DNA from: Rhodovulum sp. MB263
GTDB lineage: Bacteria; Pseudomonadota; Alphaproteobacteria; Rhodobacterales; Rhodobacteraceae
Length of the DNA: 64,000 nt
Direction of reading: 5' to 3'
Assembly: GCF_002073975.1 (NCBI RefSeq)
Contig: NZ_CP020384.1
Location: 3,100,001-3,164,000 of the forward strand
The notes under the pieces are model-generated. The model worked only from the letters and a program-made list of their open reading frames with translations, made no database searches and had not been told where the DNA came from. This document shows positions 56,806 through 64,000 of this stretch, piece by piece; the first letter of the stretch is position 1, and each line of letters starts with the position of its first letter. The position numbers and the translations under genes were made by a program.

Positions 56806-57327
56806 GTGAGGTGCGCTCCAATCATCATGTACAACACCTTGTTCTACCGCGGGCCGGAGCCGAGCCACGCGACCCGATTTCCTGCGCGCCGCGCCAGGGA
56901 AAGCCTTCGCGGCTCCATGGTCGCGCTGCTGCCCGGCTTCGAGCGCCCTCGTATAATCTACTTCGAAAGTGCGCTCGAATACGCTTTTCTCTGCCTGATG
57001 TTGGTGCGCGACGACGTGCACCACATCCGAGATCAGCCCCCGGCCATATCCTATGTTGGCACTGACGGCCGCCCCGCGCGACATGTCTTCGATTTCTTGG
57101 TCACGAAAACGGACGGGGAGCGCATAGCTGTGGCCGTCAAACCCATGCCGCGTGTGCTGAAGCTGAACTTTGCATCCGAGCTCGAAGCTGTTGCGGCCGC
57201 GGTTTCCAAATCCTTTGCAGACCGCGTGCTGCTGGTCACCGACCAGCACATTGACCGAGAGGCTGCCGCTGAAGCGGCCCGGACGCTCGCGTGGTCGCGC
57301 TCCTCTCTGACGGAGGTGGCAGCATGA
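56806..57327 (+). CDS. tnsA: TnsA-like endonuclease of a Tn7-like transposon
   Basis: A 173-residue restriction-endonuclease-fold protein that would cut the 5' ends of the transposon so that it moves by cut-and-paste. The active-site pattern is visible: Glu54 in IIYFESALEYAF, Asp96 in RHVFDFLVTK and Lys112 in IAVAVKPM. It is shorter than Tn7 TnsA (273 residues), lacking most of the C-terminal TnsC-interacting domain. The start is uncertain: GTG 56806 or ATG 56827. Its TGA overlaps the tnsB ATG as ATGA. Confidence 0.88.
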   Translation: MRCAPIIMYNTLFYRGPEPSHATRFPARRARESLRGSMVALLPGFERPRIIYFESALEYAFLCLMLVRDDVHHIRDQPPAISYVGTDGRPARHVFDFLVTKTDGERIAVAVKPMPRVLKLNFASELEAVAAAVSKSFADRVLLVTDQHIDREAAAEAARTLAWSRSSLTEVAA

Positions 57328-59468
57328 CCTTGCGTTTTCGCTTCTCAACCTCTGACATGATCACCACGGCAGGGGTCGCCATGCGTCCCGTTGAGATCAA
57401 TGACATCGGAGGTACCTTCGAGCGTGTTGGTCAGCCGGGGATAACGGAGGCTTTTTCCCACCAAGAGCTCGCCGAGATGATGCGACGACCGGATACAACG
57501 TATTTTGCCGGCTACTTCGACCGGGCTACGCAGGAGATGCGGCTAAACAAGCCAGTCGAAGTGATCAGTGAACTGCCGGAACAGATCGGCAGACTGGTGA
57601 TTTGGCGGAAAGCGGTCTGCGATGCCTTCCTGACTTTAGAGGCAAAAGATCAAATCAAGCGCACCCAAGACAGCTATGACAGCGCGCGCCCACGACTAGC
57701 CGCAGAAACGCAGCAGCTTGTCGGCGAAGGCGCCGCAGCAGCCAAGAAGGCTAGACCAGGCAAAGACGTCACCGTACGCAACCTTCCGGGTAGCCGAACT
57801 GCGTTTCAATGGGTGCGTGCTTATCAATCTGCGAGTTGCTCACCACTTGCCCTGATCCCCGAGACTTATCGTTCCGGGAACCGGACGCGGATTTGGTGCC
57901 CGCGATCTGAAGCTCTGATGAATCAGGTCATCGAGATCTACGCCGACACGCAGCGCCCGACCAAGGTCCAAGCTATTAAGCAAACCCAGGCGCTTTTCGA
58001 TGAGGAGAACCGAAAACGTGCCGACGCCGGGGTACCTATTTTGGTCGTTCCATCGGCCGCAAGTATTCGACGTCGCCTAGACATGGCTGATCCGTTCTAC
58101 CTCTACGCCAAGCGGAATGGTGCTGCAGCTGCCGCTAGACATTTTGCCATGAGCAGCAATGGTCCCGATGTCGTGCGACCCATGGAGCGGGTCGAGATGG
58201 ATGAAAACAAACTAGACGTCATGTCGTTGCTGACGCTGACTGGCATCTGGGAGCACCTGCCGCCGGACCGGCAGAAGAAATTCGAGACCGGACGGCGCTG
58301 GCTCTACATTGCAATCGACTGCGCCACAAAATGCGTCGTGTCGATGCGACTGGCCGACAATCCGAACTCGGATGATGCGATCCGTGCGCTGCGGCAGATT
58401 TTCGAGGACAAGACCCCGCTGGCCCAAGCGGCCGAATGCGAAAGCACGTGGCACCATCATGGCGGGATCGGAACACTTGTGACCGACATGGGGCCTGCCT
58501 TCGTCTCGGACGCCTTCCAGGCAACGGTAGCGTCACTTGGAGTCACGTCGCACTTGCCGCCCGCTGGCATCCCCTGGATGCGGGGGCACATCGAGTCCTT
58601 CTTCCGCACACTCGGACATCAGCTCATGCCGCTCTTGGCAGGCCGGACCTTCTTCGACACTGTTGATCGCGGCGACTACCCTTCAGAAATGCTCGCCTGT
58701 CTGTGTGATGACGACCTGATCAAGGTCCTGCTGACCTATATCGTTGATATCTATCACAACCAGCCACACGGCTCGTTGAAAGGAGAGACCCCGAATGCAG
58801 CTTGGAAGCGGCTGGTGGCAGAACACGGGACGCCTCCAGTTCCGGATGGCTTAACCCTCAGGAAGGCATTCGGTAGGCCGATGCCCCGGAAGCTCAATGA
58901 CGAGGGCGTGCTGTTCTCGGGGCTCAGCTATAGCTGCGAGGCGCTGCGGGAAGCCTATCTGCACTCCCCCATACGGGAGGTGGAAATCAGGGTCGATCTG
59001 CAGGACATCGGGTGGATAGCTGTCAAGGTCGGTGCAACTTGGTATCCGGCACTCGCCAATCAACCCGGCTTTGAGGGCGTGAGTTTCGACGAGCTGCGTG
59101 AAGGCGTTCGGGCCGTTCGTCACGCACATGCGCGTGCTGCGAAGTTGGACGCGCCCAAGGTCCAGCGGGCTATCGCGCGGATATCGGACGCGAACCGCCG
59201 CGCATTCGCGCTGCGCGCCCTGACACCTTTCCATGTGACCGACGTGGACGTCGCCCGCGCAGATGCTGCACTGCACTATCCGCTCCGCTCTGATGAGCAG
59301 CGATTGGGATACTTGCCGCCGAGCAAAGACCTGCTCAATGACGCAATCTCCATTACCCCGCTAACGGACACATCACGGAAGCCGGACAGCGACGATAACA
59401 GGCCGGTCTCCGAGCGCCGAACGAAACGCAAGAACCGCAGACGCTGGGGGTTCAACGATGGGAAATGA
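57324..59468 (+). CDS. tnsB: TnsB-like DDE transposase (Mu-type C-terminal domain)
   Basis: A 714-residue transposase that joins transposon 3' ends to target DNA. There is an N-terminal DNA-binding region with two HTH-like segments, then an rve catalytic core with acidic residues in VEMDENKLDVMSLL, TLVTDMGPAFVSDAF and MRGHIESFFRTLGH. A Mu transposase C-terminal beta-barrel follows (DLQDIGWIAVKVGATWYPAL), then a basic tail (SERRTKRKNRRRWGF) that by analogy contacts TnsC. ATG 57324 is chosen because GGAGG lies eight bases upstream and it overlaps tnsA. It overlaps tnsC by 11 bases. Confidence 0.93.
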   Translation: MTLRFRFSTSDMITTAGVAMRPVEINDIGGTFERVGQPGITEAFSHQELAEMMRRPDTTYFAGYFDRATQEMRLNKPVEVISELPEQIGRLVIWRKAVCDAFLTLEAKDQIKRTQDSYDSARPRLAAETQQLVGEGAAAAKKARPGKDVTVRNLPGSRTAFQWVRAYQSASCSPLALIPETYRSGNRTRIWCPRSEALMNQVIEIYADTQRPTKVQAIKQTQALFDEENRKRADAGVPILVVPSAASIRRRLDMADPFYLYAKRNGAAAAARHFAMSSNGPDVVRPMERVEMDENKLDVMSLLTLTGIWEHLPPDRQKKFETGRRWLYIAIDCATKCVVSMRLADNPNSDDAIRALRQIFEDKTPLAQAAECESTWHHHGGIGTLVTDMGPAFVSDAFQATVASLGVTSHLPPAGIPWMRGHIESFFRTLGHQLMPLLAGRTFFDTVDRGDYPSEMLACLCDDDLIKVLLTYIVDIYHNQPHGSLKGETPNAAWKRLVAEHGTPPVPDGLTLRKAFGRPMPRKLNDEGVLFSGLSYSCEALREAYLHSPIREVEIRVDLQDIGWIAVKVGATWYPALANQPGFEGVSFDELREGVRAVRHAHARAAKLDAPKVQRAIARISDANRRAFALRALTPFHVTDVDVARADAALHYPLRSDEQRLGYLPPSKDLLNDAISITPLTDTSRKPDSDDNRPVSERRTKRKNRRRWGFNDGK

Positions 59469-60411
59469 TCTGATCACCCAAGCGGCACAACGGGTCGCTG
59501 AATTGAAGGCATATTTCGTCGATCACGAGCGCTTCGTTCCACTGGCAGAAGGGTTCTCCATCCTCGCCGAGAAAAGGCTCGTAGACATCCAGACCGACCG
59601 TATCAGCGAGGCGCAAGGACTTGCCCTGTCCGGGCACTCCGGGGCCGGAAAAAGCGCGGCAATCACACATCTTCTTGCCCAAGAAAGGAAGAGGCTGGCC
59701 GATCAGGGATACGGAGATTCAACCATCATCAGCTTGCGGGTACCATCGCCCGCAACGCTGAAATTCGTCGGGCAGATGCTCCTTCGGGCGCTCGGCTACC
59801 CTATCGGTGCCGATCGCCATGCCTGGTACATCTGGGACCTGGTCCAACATCACCTGAAGGAGCGGCGCGTTTTGTTCGTGCATCTCGACGAGGCGCAGGA
59901 CCTGGCGTCGCGGGGCACCAAGCACGAGTTGGATTCAGTGACCTCCATGCTGAAGACTCTGATGACGGACCCGGAATGGCCAGTTGGGATCATTCTGTCG
60001 GGCACAAACGAGCTGGAAGACATCCTCAACCACGACCATCAGCTCGCTCGGCGCATGCGGACCGTTCGGTTCGAGAGCCTATCCGCTGCTGCATATGGTG
60101 ATGATATTCTCGACCTGCTCGAGAACTACTGTGAACTGGCGCAGCTCGAACCAGAGGATGACGTTCTGGAATTATCCCACGGCGAACGCGTGGTCCATGC
60201 TGCGGCAAACCAGTTCGGCATCGCCATTGTCCTGATCCTCGACGCCATCGAGGATGCCTACTTGCAAGGCCAGAAGACGCTGAACCAGCGCAATTTCATC
60301 AGGGCCTACCATCGGCGGACCTCCTGCGATGCCGAGTTCAACCCGTTTGTCGTGCCGGACTTCATGCGCATCGACGCCCGCCAGGTGTTTTCTCGGGAGA
60401 GCCGCACATGA
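59458..60411 (+). CDS. tnsC: TnsC/TniB-like AAA+ ATPase
   Basis: A 317-residue AAA+ regulator that links the target selector to the transposase. Walker A is GHSGAGKS (59-66), Walker B is VLFVHLDEAQDL (138-149), and sensor 1 is GIILSGTNELEDIL; the arginine-finger region HDHQLARRMRTVRFESL follows. It is smaller than Tn7 TnsC and closer in size to TniB. It starts inside the end of tnsB and its TGA overlaps the tniQ ATG by four bases. Confidence 0.93.
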   Translation: MGNDLITQAAQRVAELKAYFVDHERFVPLAEGFSILAEKRLVDIQTDRISEAQGLALSGHSGAGKSAAITHLLAQERKRLADQGYGDSTIISLRVPSPATLKFVGQMLLRALGYPIGADRHAWYIWDLVQHHLKERRVLFVHLDEAQDLASRGTKHELDSVTSMLKTLMTDPEWPVGIILSGTNELEDILNHDHQLARRMRTVRFESLSAAAYGDDILDLLENYCELAQLEPEDDVLELSHGERVVHAAANQFGIAIVLILDAIEDAYLQGQKTLNQRNFIRAYHRRTSCDAEFNPFVVPDFMRIDARQVFSRESRT

Positions 60412-62213
60412 TGTTGTCACCCCTCAAGCCGCTTCCCCTCACCGTCACCGCGGTACCCGGTGAAAGCGCGACGTCGCTTGCGTCCCGCATCGCGCGGAAG
60501 AACGGGACTGCCAGCCTTCAGTCTTTCTGCGCCGACATGAGCATTTCCTATCGCGCCCTGAAGGTCGGCGACCCGGTGGAGATTGAGCGGGTAGCCGCAC
60601 TCGCAGGGTGTGCTCCCACCAAACTCCGCACTTGGACACCCCACGCCCCGTCGAAGACGAATTATCAGCTAGGGGCAGAGGCGCCGAGGTTCACGGCCTA
60701 CAGCCGAAGCACGATCAGAGGATGCCCGAAATGTGCCGCTGAAGCTCTTTCAGAGCATGGTGCCCATGGCCCGTTTCATCTCGGGGCATGGCAACTCACT
60801 TCAATCCGAACCTGCGCCCGGCATTCTTGCATGTTGATCGAGGTCCCGCCTCCCTCGCATCACAAGCACAGCTATGATTTCGCGCGGATGGTCGACAACA
60901 TGGACATAGACGACATCCAGATCGTTGCCGAAGAAGCGCGATCTCTGGAACGCTACCTCCTTGGCCGATTGAATGGCATATTCGCGGGCCGTTGGCTCGA
61001 CACGCTGGAGTTCCATGTCGCGGCACAGCTTTGCGAGAACTTCGGCCTTTTGCTGACACAAGGCCCCAAAGCCAGCCGATCGGAAACGACCGAACGACAA
61101 TGGCTTGAGGCCGGTGCAGCCGGATACGACGTCCTATGCAACGGGCCTGATCAGATGGTCGCAGTGCTTGAAGAGCTTCGTTTAAAGGCGGGCCCTGGCT
61201 GTCACACCTACGGTGCGATTGCAGGTTCATTCCTGACCTGGCTATCCCAGCGTGAGGATGATGCCGCCTTCGATGACATCCGTCAGATGGTCTTCGACTA
61301 CATCCTGCGGACCTATCCCGTGCTCGTCGGTAGCACAGTCCTGCGGATACGTTGCGACAGGCAACAGGTGTACTCCCTTCGAAAAGGCGCGAAGGCCTAC
61401 GCCATCGACGAACGGATGCTGCGCCATAAGCTCTTGGAGCGTGGCGACATCTCGAAATCGGGCAAATCCGATGCCATCACCTATCATCGCTACCCGTCAC
61501 GGGAGACGCTGCAAAAGCTCGCCAATGAAACCAACAGCGTGCTACGCGGGTTCGACGCGGCAGACTACCTCGGGCTGGACATCCACCTGCTGCGCACATT
61601 CGTCGTGGAAGGGCTCATCAAGAAAGCAGGAGAGATGGCCCGAAACGCGCCGTATTTCCGAAGGGAGGATCTCGACGCCTTTATCGGTCGCCTACACCGC
61701 CAAACACGCCCTGATTTGGAACCGGCCAATGATGAGGCTTCCCTCATTGCGGCCACGCCCGCGTGCCAATGCTCGACCCTCGAACTCCTGAACCTGATTT
61801 TCGAACACGACATTCCGCTACGCTGTGCTACGGGCGCAGACCCAAGGTTCAACGATTTCCTGATATCTGTCGAGCGGGCGAAAACGGCCATAGGCCAGCG
61901 CTCAGCTGGTGCGATCAGCATGTCGGAAGCTGCCGGTAAGCTAAGGGTCGATACCGCAACAATCCGCAACCTGGTGAACGCAGGCTACTTGAGTGCTGCT
62001 CCGAAGGCCAAAAGGTCCTCCGAACGCTGGCGGGTGGTCGATGAGGCCTCCGTCGCAGCGTTCGGCGAACACTTCATCTCGGCTGCCGATCTTGCTCACG
62101 AGCTGCGACGCGATACCGCCAATCTCTGCCGCGAGCTTTACAAAAACGGCGTCGAACCACTCATCTTCAACGGCGAAAACCGGATCATCTTTCGCCGTCG
62201 CGATGTGAGCTAG
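60408..62213 (+). CDS. tniQ: TniQ/TnsD-like target-selection protein with C-terminal HTH tail
   Basis: A 601-residue TniQ-family protein. The N-terminal TniQ domain starts LPLTVTAVPGESATSLASRI, with zinc-finger residues in RGCPKCAAEAL and TSIRTCARHSCML (about 105-145). The long middle and C-terminal region is TnsD-like. The last 100 residues contain two helix-turn-helix or MerR-like segments: SMSEAAGKLRVDTATIRNLV NAGYL and SAADLAHELRRDTANLCREL. TnsD-like proteins recognise a fixed chromosomal attachment site; the tail is a good candidate for that. It is the last gene of the tns operon. Confidence 0.92.
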   Translation: MMLSPLKPLPLTVTAVPGESATSLASRIARKNGTASLQSFCADMSISYRALKVGDPVEIERVAALAGCAPTKLRTWTPHAPSKTNYQLGAEAPRFTAYSRSTIRGCPKCAAEALSEHGAHGPFHLGAWQLTSIRTCARHSCMLIEVPPPSHHKHSYDFARMVDNMDIDDIQIVAEEARSLERYLLGRLNGIFAGRWLDTLEFHVAAQLCENFGLLLTQGPKASRSETTERQWLEAGAAGYDVLCNGPDQMVAVLEELRLKAGPGCHTYGAIAGSFLTWLSQREDDAAFDDIRQMVFDYILRTYPVLVGSTVLRIRCDRQQVYSLRKGAKAYAIDERMLRHKLLERGDISKSGKSDAITYHRYPSRETLQKLANETNSVLRGFDAADYLGLDIHLLRTFVVEGLIKKAGEMARNAPYFRREDLDAFIGRLHRQTRPDLEPANDEASLIAATPACQCSTLELLNLIFEHDIPLRCATGADPRFNDFLISVERAKTAIGQRSAGAISMSEAAGKLRVDTATIRNLVNAGYLSAAPKAKRSSERWRVVDEASVAAFGEHFISAADLAHELRRDTANLCRELYKNGVEPLIFNGENRIIFRRRDVS

Positions 62214-62459
62214 ATATAAGGTCAGGAACGCCGCTGGGTCTTGCTGCCTGATAGGGCCGCAGCCCGTGCATTCCATCCTCAAGACCTTCTGACACGACGA
62301 GCCTTGAGAAAGCCGACCACCGTGTCGGCTTTTTTCATATCTTCCGAGAGGCAACCTTATCTGACGAAAAAGGCAGCTTCAGTTAAGCATCGAGATTTCG
62401 GGGCACTGAATTCAAAAGGAAATTTTGACGCTCAGAGGCAAAACTATGTGCCCCTTCCC
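62214..62459. other. Spacer between tniQ and the right duplicated segment
   Basis: It contains a terminator (62310-62335) and about 120 AT-richer bases (62340-62455) without a gene. If a transposon end lies on this side it should be here, but I could not match it to a terminal repeat elsewhere. Confidence 0.5.
62310..62335 (+). terminator. Rho-independent terminator of the tns operon
   Basis: Stem AAGCCGAC/GTCGGCTT with a six-base loop and a run of T; it lies about 97 bases after the tniQ stop. Confidence 0.88.
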
Positions 62460-63194
62460 ACACGTTGAAAAGCATCAGATAGTTCTGCCTTTTTCGTCAG
62501 AGGATTTGCCTCTGCCGCGCAGACCGGTGCTGTTTTCCCTCCGAAAATCCATGCTGCCTTGATCCGCGCCTTTCGGCGCGTCGATCGCTGCGCAGCCCTT
62601 CCCCTGTCAAACCCGAGGATGGCCCATGAGCGACCATTTCTTCGTCGTGACGGGCGGCCCTGGTGCGGGCAAGACCAGCCTGATCACCGAGCTCTCCCGC
62701 CGCGGCTTTCATACGATCCCCGAATCCGGCCGCGCGGTCATTCGCGAGGAAATGCAGAGCGGCGGAGACGCCCTCCCCTGGGTGGACCGCATGGCCTATG
62801 CCGAACGGATGCTTGAGCGCGACCTCCGCGCCTACGAGGACGCTCAGGCTCTCTCAGGCCCCGTGATCTTCGACCGGGGCATTCCCGACATCATGGGCTG
62901 CCTGACCCTCTGCGGCCTCCCCGTGCCGCCCCACGTCGCCGCTACGGCCAAGGCAGCCCGTTACAACGCCCGCGTCTTCCTGACACCCTACTGGGACGAG
63001 ATCTTCACGGAGGATACCGAGCGTACGCAGACCCGCGCCGAGGCCGAAGCAACCTGCATCGTGATGCGCGAGACCTACACCGCCCTCGGATACCAAATCA
63101 CGGAGCTGCCGCGCGCCGGCATTGCAACACGCGCCGACTTTGTCAGTGCGCGGCGGGTCAACTGACCGTGATCGCGAGATTCCGTGGTGAAACT
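62460..63194 (+). repeat. Right copy of the island-flanking duplicated segment
   Basis: Diverged direct copy of 41999-42733, starting at ACACGTTGAAAAGCA and running through the ATPase gene and beyond; similarity fades near 63310. The two copies bracket the island of about 20 kb. Differences are scattered substitutions, so the duplication is not recent or the copies came from different strains. Confidence 0.9.
62626..63165 (+). CDS. AAA/NadR-like small ATPase (intact copy)
   Basis: A 179-residue P-loop protein: Walker A VTGGPGAGKTSLITELSRRG (8-27), a conserved PESGRAVIREE segment, ERDLRAYEDAQ, then PVIFDRGIPDIMG (Walker B-like), TPYWDEIFTEDTERTQTRAE and the C-terminal ETYTALGYQITELPRAG. This matches the AAA_28 (NadR/Ttd14-like) ATPases, which probably phosphorylate a small molecule or act as nucleotide-dependent switches. 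The left copy is frameshifted. The ATG follows GAGGATGGCCC. Function unknown. Confidence 0.9.
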   Translation: MSDHFFVVTGGPGAGKTSLITELSRRGFHTIPESGRAVIREEMQSGGDALPWVDRMAYAERMLERDLRAYEDAQALSGPVIFDRGIPDIMGCLTLCGLPVPPHVAATAKAARYNARVFLTPYWDEIFTEDTERTQTRAEAEATCIVMRETYTALGYQITELPRAGIATRADFVSARRVN

Positions 63195-63719
63195 GCGGAA
63201 GCAGACAAACCGCATGGTCCCTCCGGCCTCCCGCTGCTTGATACTCATGGCCCGATACGGACACTCAGTGACCCAGCGGGAGCTACTACGTTGCTTCACC
63301 GAAGCGGCTGTTCGAGCCAGGGCCTAGCATTACCAGTAACCCAAAGTCGGCAGCACAGCCCTTGCCATGCGCACGCCTGTCGAGGCATTCAGATTAGCAG
63401 CTTAATCTGAGCAAATTTCGATGGGTTGATACAAGGGATCGCGAGCAGCGCAAAAATTTGGAACTTCGGCTCCTGCATCCAACGTAGAAATCATACGCCA
63501 TATTCATGTCGCGGTGACTGGCACAGCAATGAAGTCTCTAAATAGAAAAGACCTTCTCCGCCCTTGACTCTGGCATAGCCCTGATGTTGACTAAAGGTCT
63601 TATTCCCCTTCGGAGGAGTTGCGGGTTCGATTCCAATTTCTGCTGTCACACTGCTCATCGTCATAAACTTCTTAACATTCCTGAGCCTACTCGGGAAATC
63701 AATTGAAGGAGAAGTAGCT

Positions 63720-63821
63720 ATGAACGAAAGCAGTAAAAAAGTCCGTAAAGAGAAGACAGAGACTTGTGAAAGCAACAAAGCACGTACGATTCTACCAACG
63801 ATACATCGCTCAATTTATTGA
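63720..63821 (+). CDS. Possible small basic/polar peptide
   Basis: ATG at 63720 with GAAGGAGA nine bases upstream opens a 33-codon frame, MNESSKKVRKEKTETCESNK then ARTILPTIHRSIY. The ribosome site is good and the terminator at 63883 would end its transcript, which is why I list it. It matches nothing I know and could be chance. Confidence 0.3.
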   Translation: MNESSKKVRKEKTETCESNKARTILPTIHRSIY

Positions 63822-63882
63822 GATCACCGTGTCGATGAGCGTTAGTGTGATGGCGGCTGGTTCCGCCTGCCTCATCCTACAT

Positions 63883-63912
63883 GAAAGGGCTGCGTGATAG
63901 CGCAGCCCTTTC
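63883..63912. terminator. Strong bidirectional terminator hairpin
   Basis: Perfect 12-bp stem GAAAGGGCTGCG (63883-63894) with CGCAGCCCTTTC (63901-63912) around TGATAG; the stem itself ends in CCCTTTCT on both strands. Confidence 0.8.
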
Positions 63913-64000
63913 TAATGTAGAGCACCCTGAGACCAGCTCAGAGAAGGCCGATCATGGCAGAGCGCATGGACAGTAGCTTTGGGCTGAGAGCATACGAAGC

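Larger units (their letters stand above)
63166..64000. other. Island margin with tRNA-like scrap, small ORF and terminator
   Basis: No large gene is visible in the last 835 bases. At about 63585-63648 a sequence with GGGTTCGATTCC (63623-63634) resembles the T-arm of a tRNA, but its T-stem does not pair well. A possible 33-residue ORF and a strong terminator are listed separately. The DNA is AT-rich for this genome. Confidence 0.5.

Noticed and set aside
56806-62213. CRISPR-associated transposon (CAST)
   Set aside because: No cas genes, no CRISPR repeats and no guide-like repeat near tniQ were seen anywhere in the window.

Overview
The window looks like chromosomal DNA of an alphaproteobacterium of the Rhodobacterales (Rhodobacteraceae/Paracoccaceae type). 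The core is GC-rich with long open frames on both strands. It carries a succinyl-CoA synthetase/2-oxoglutarate dehydrogenase operon whose E2 has two lipoyl domains, a DUF1127 protein, an FYDLN-type (TIGR02300) acidic protein and a short CysA. This placement is inferred from gene content; no species is claimed.

Layout. 1-5362: housekeeping genes. These are the 5' part of a BMP-type nucleoside/simple-sugar ABC importer, a MATE exporter with a coupled glyoxalase-related small protein, a DUF1127 protein and tRNA-Gly(TCC). 5363-12946: accessory island ending at tRNA-Asn(GTT). It holds coding relics, an IS3-family element with a broken orfB, a truncated phage terminase, a compact three-gene operon (SF1 helicase, DarT-like ADP-ribosyltransferase, ADP-ribosylglycohydrolase) and an HNH remnant. 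13016-41995: core DNA. It includes a metallo-hydrolase, histidine kinase, Lrp regulator, sulfate ABC transporter, phosphoglucomutase, nitroreductase, MDR oxidoreductase, MFS carrier, DksA-like protein, DEAD-box helicase, M3 peptidase, the sucCD/DUF805/sucAB/MAPEG/lpd cluster, a GntR regulator, a YgjP-like hydrolase, the FYDLN protein and tRNA-Ala(GGC).

41996-64000: a large accessory (defence) island that begins right after tRNA-Ala. It is bracketed by two diverged copies of a segment of about 0.75 kb encoding a small NadR/AAA-type ATPase. The left copy is frameshifted and interrupted by a second copy of the IS3-family element with a clean 3-bp target duplication. Between the copies lie an IS5-family element, a SIR2-HerA pair (SIR2 carries an in-frame TGA), a short tyrosine recombinase, a 1232-residue reverse transcriptase-nitrilase fusion (DRT1/UG1 type), two uncharacterised genes, a small HTH regulator and a complete Tn7-like transposition operon (TnsA, TnsB, TnsC, TniQ).

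How the parts relate. The sulfate operon is one importer. The suc cluster is one TCA-cycle module with three GTGATCAC-type palindromes just upstream. The helicase-DarT-ARH operon has the form of a toxin with its reversing enzyme plus a DNA-handling partner; all junctions overlap by 4 bp, so it is the best candidate for a little-described defence system. The right-hand island looks like defence cargo associated with a Tn7-like mobilisation module near a tRNA-Ala/ATPase locus. The exact transposon ends could not be fixed by reading alone.
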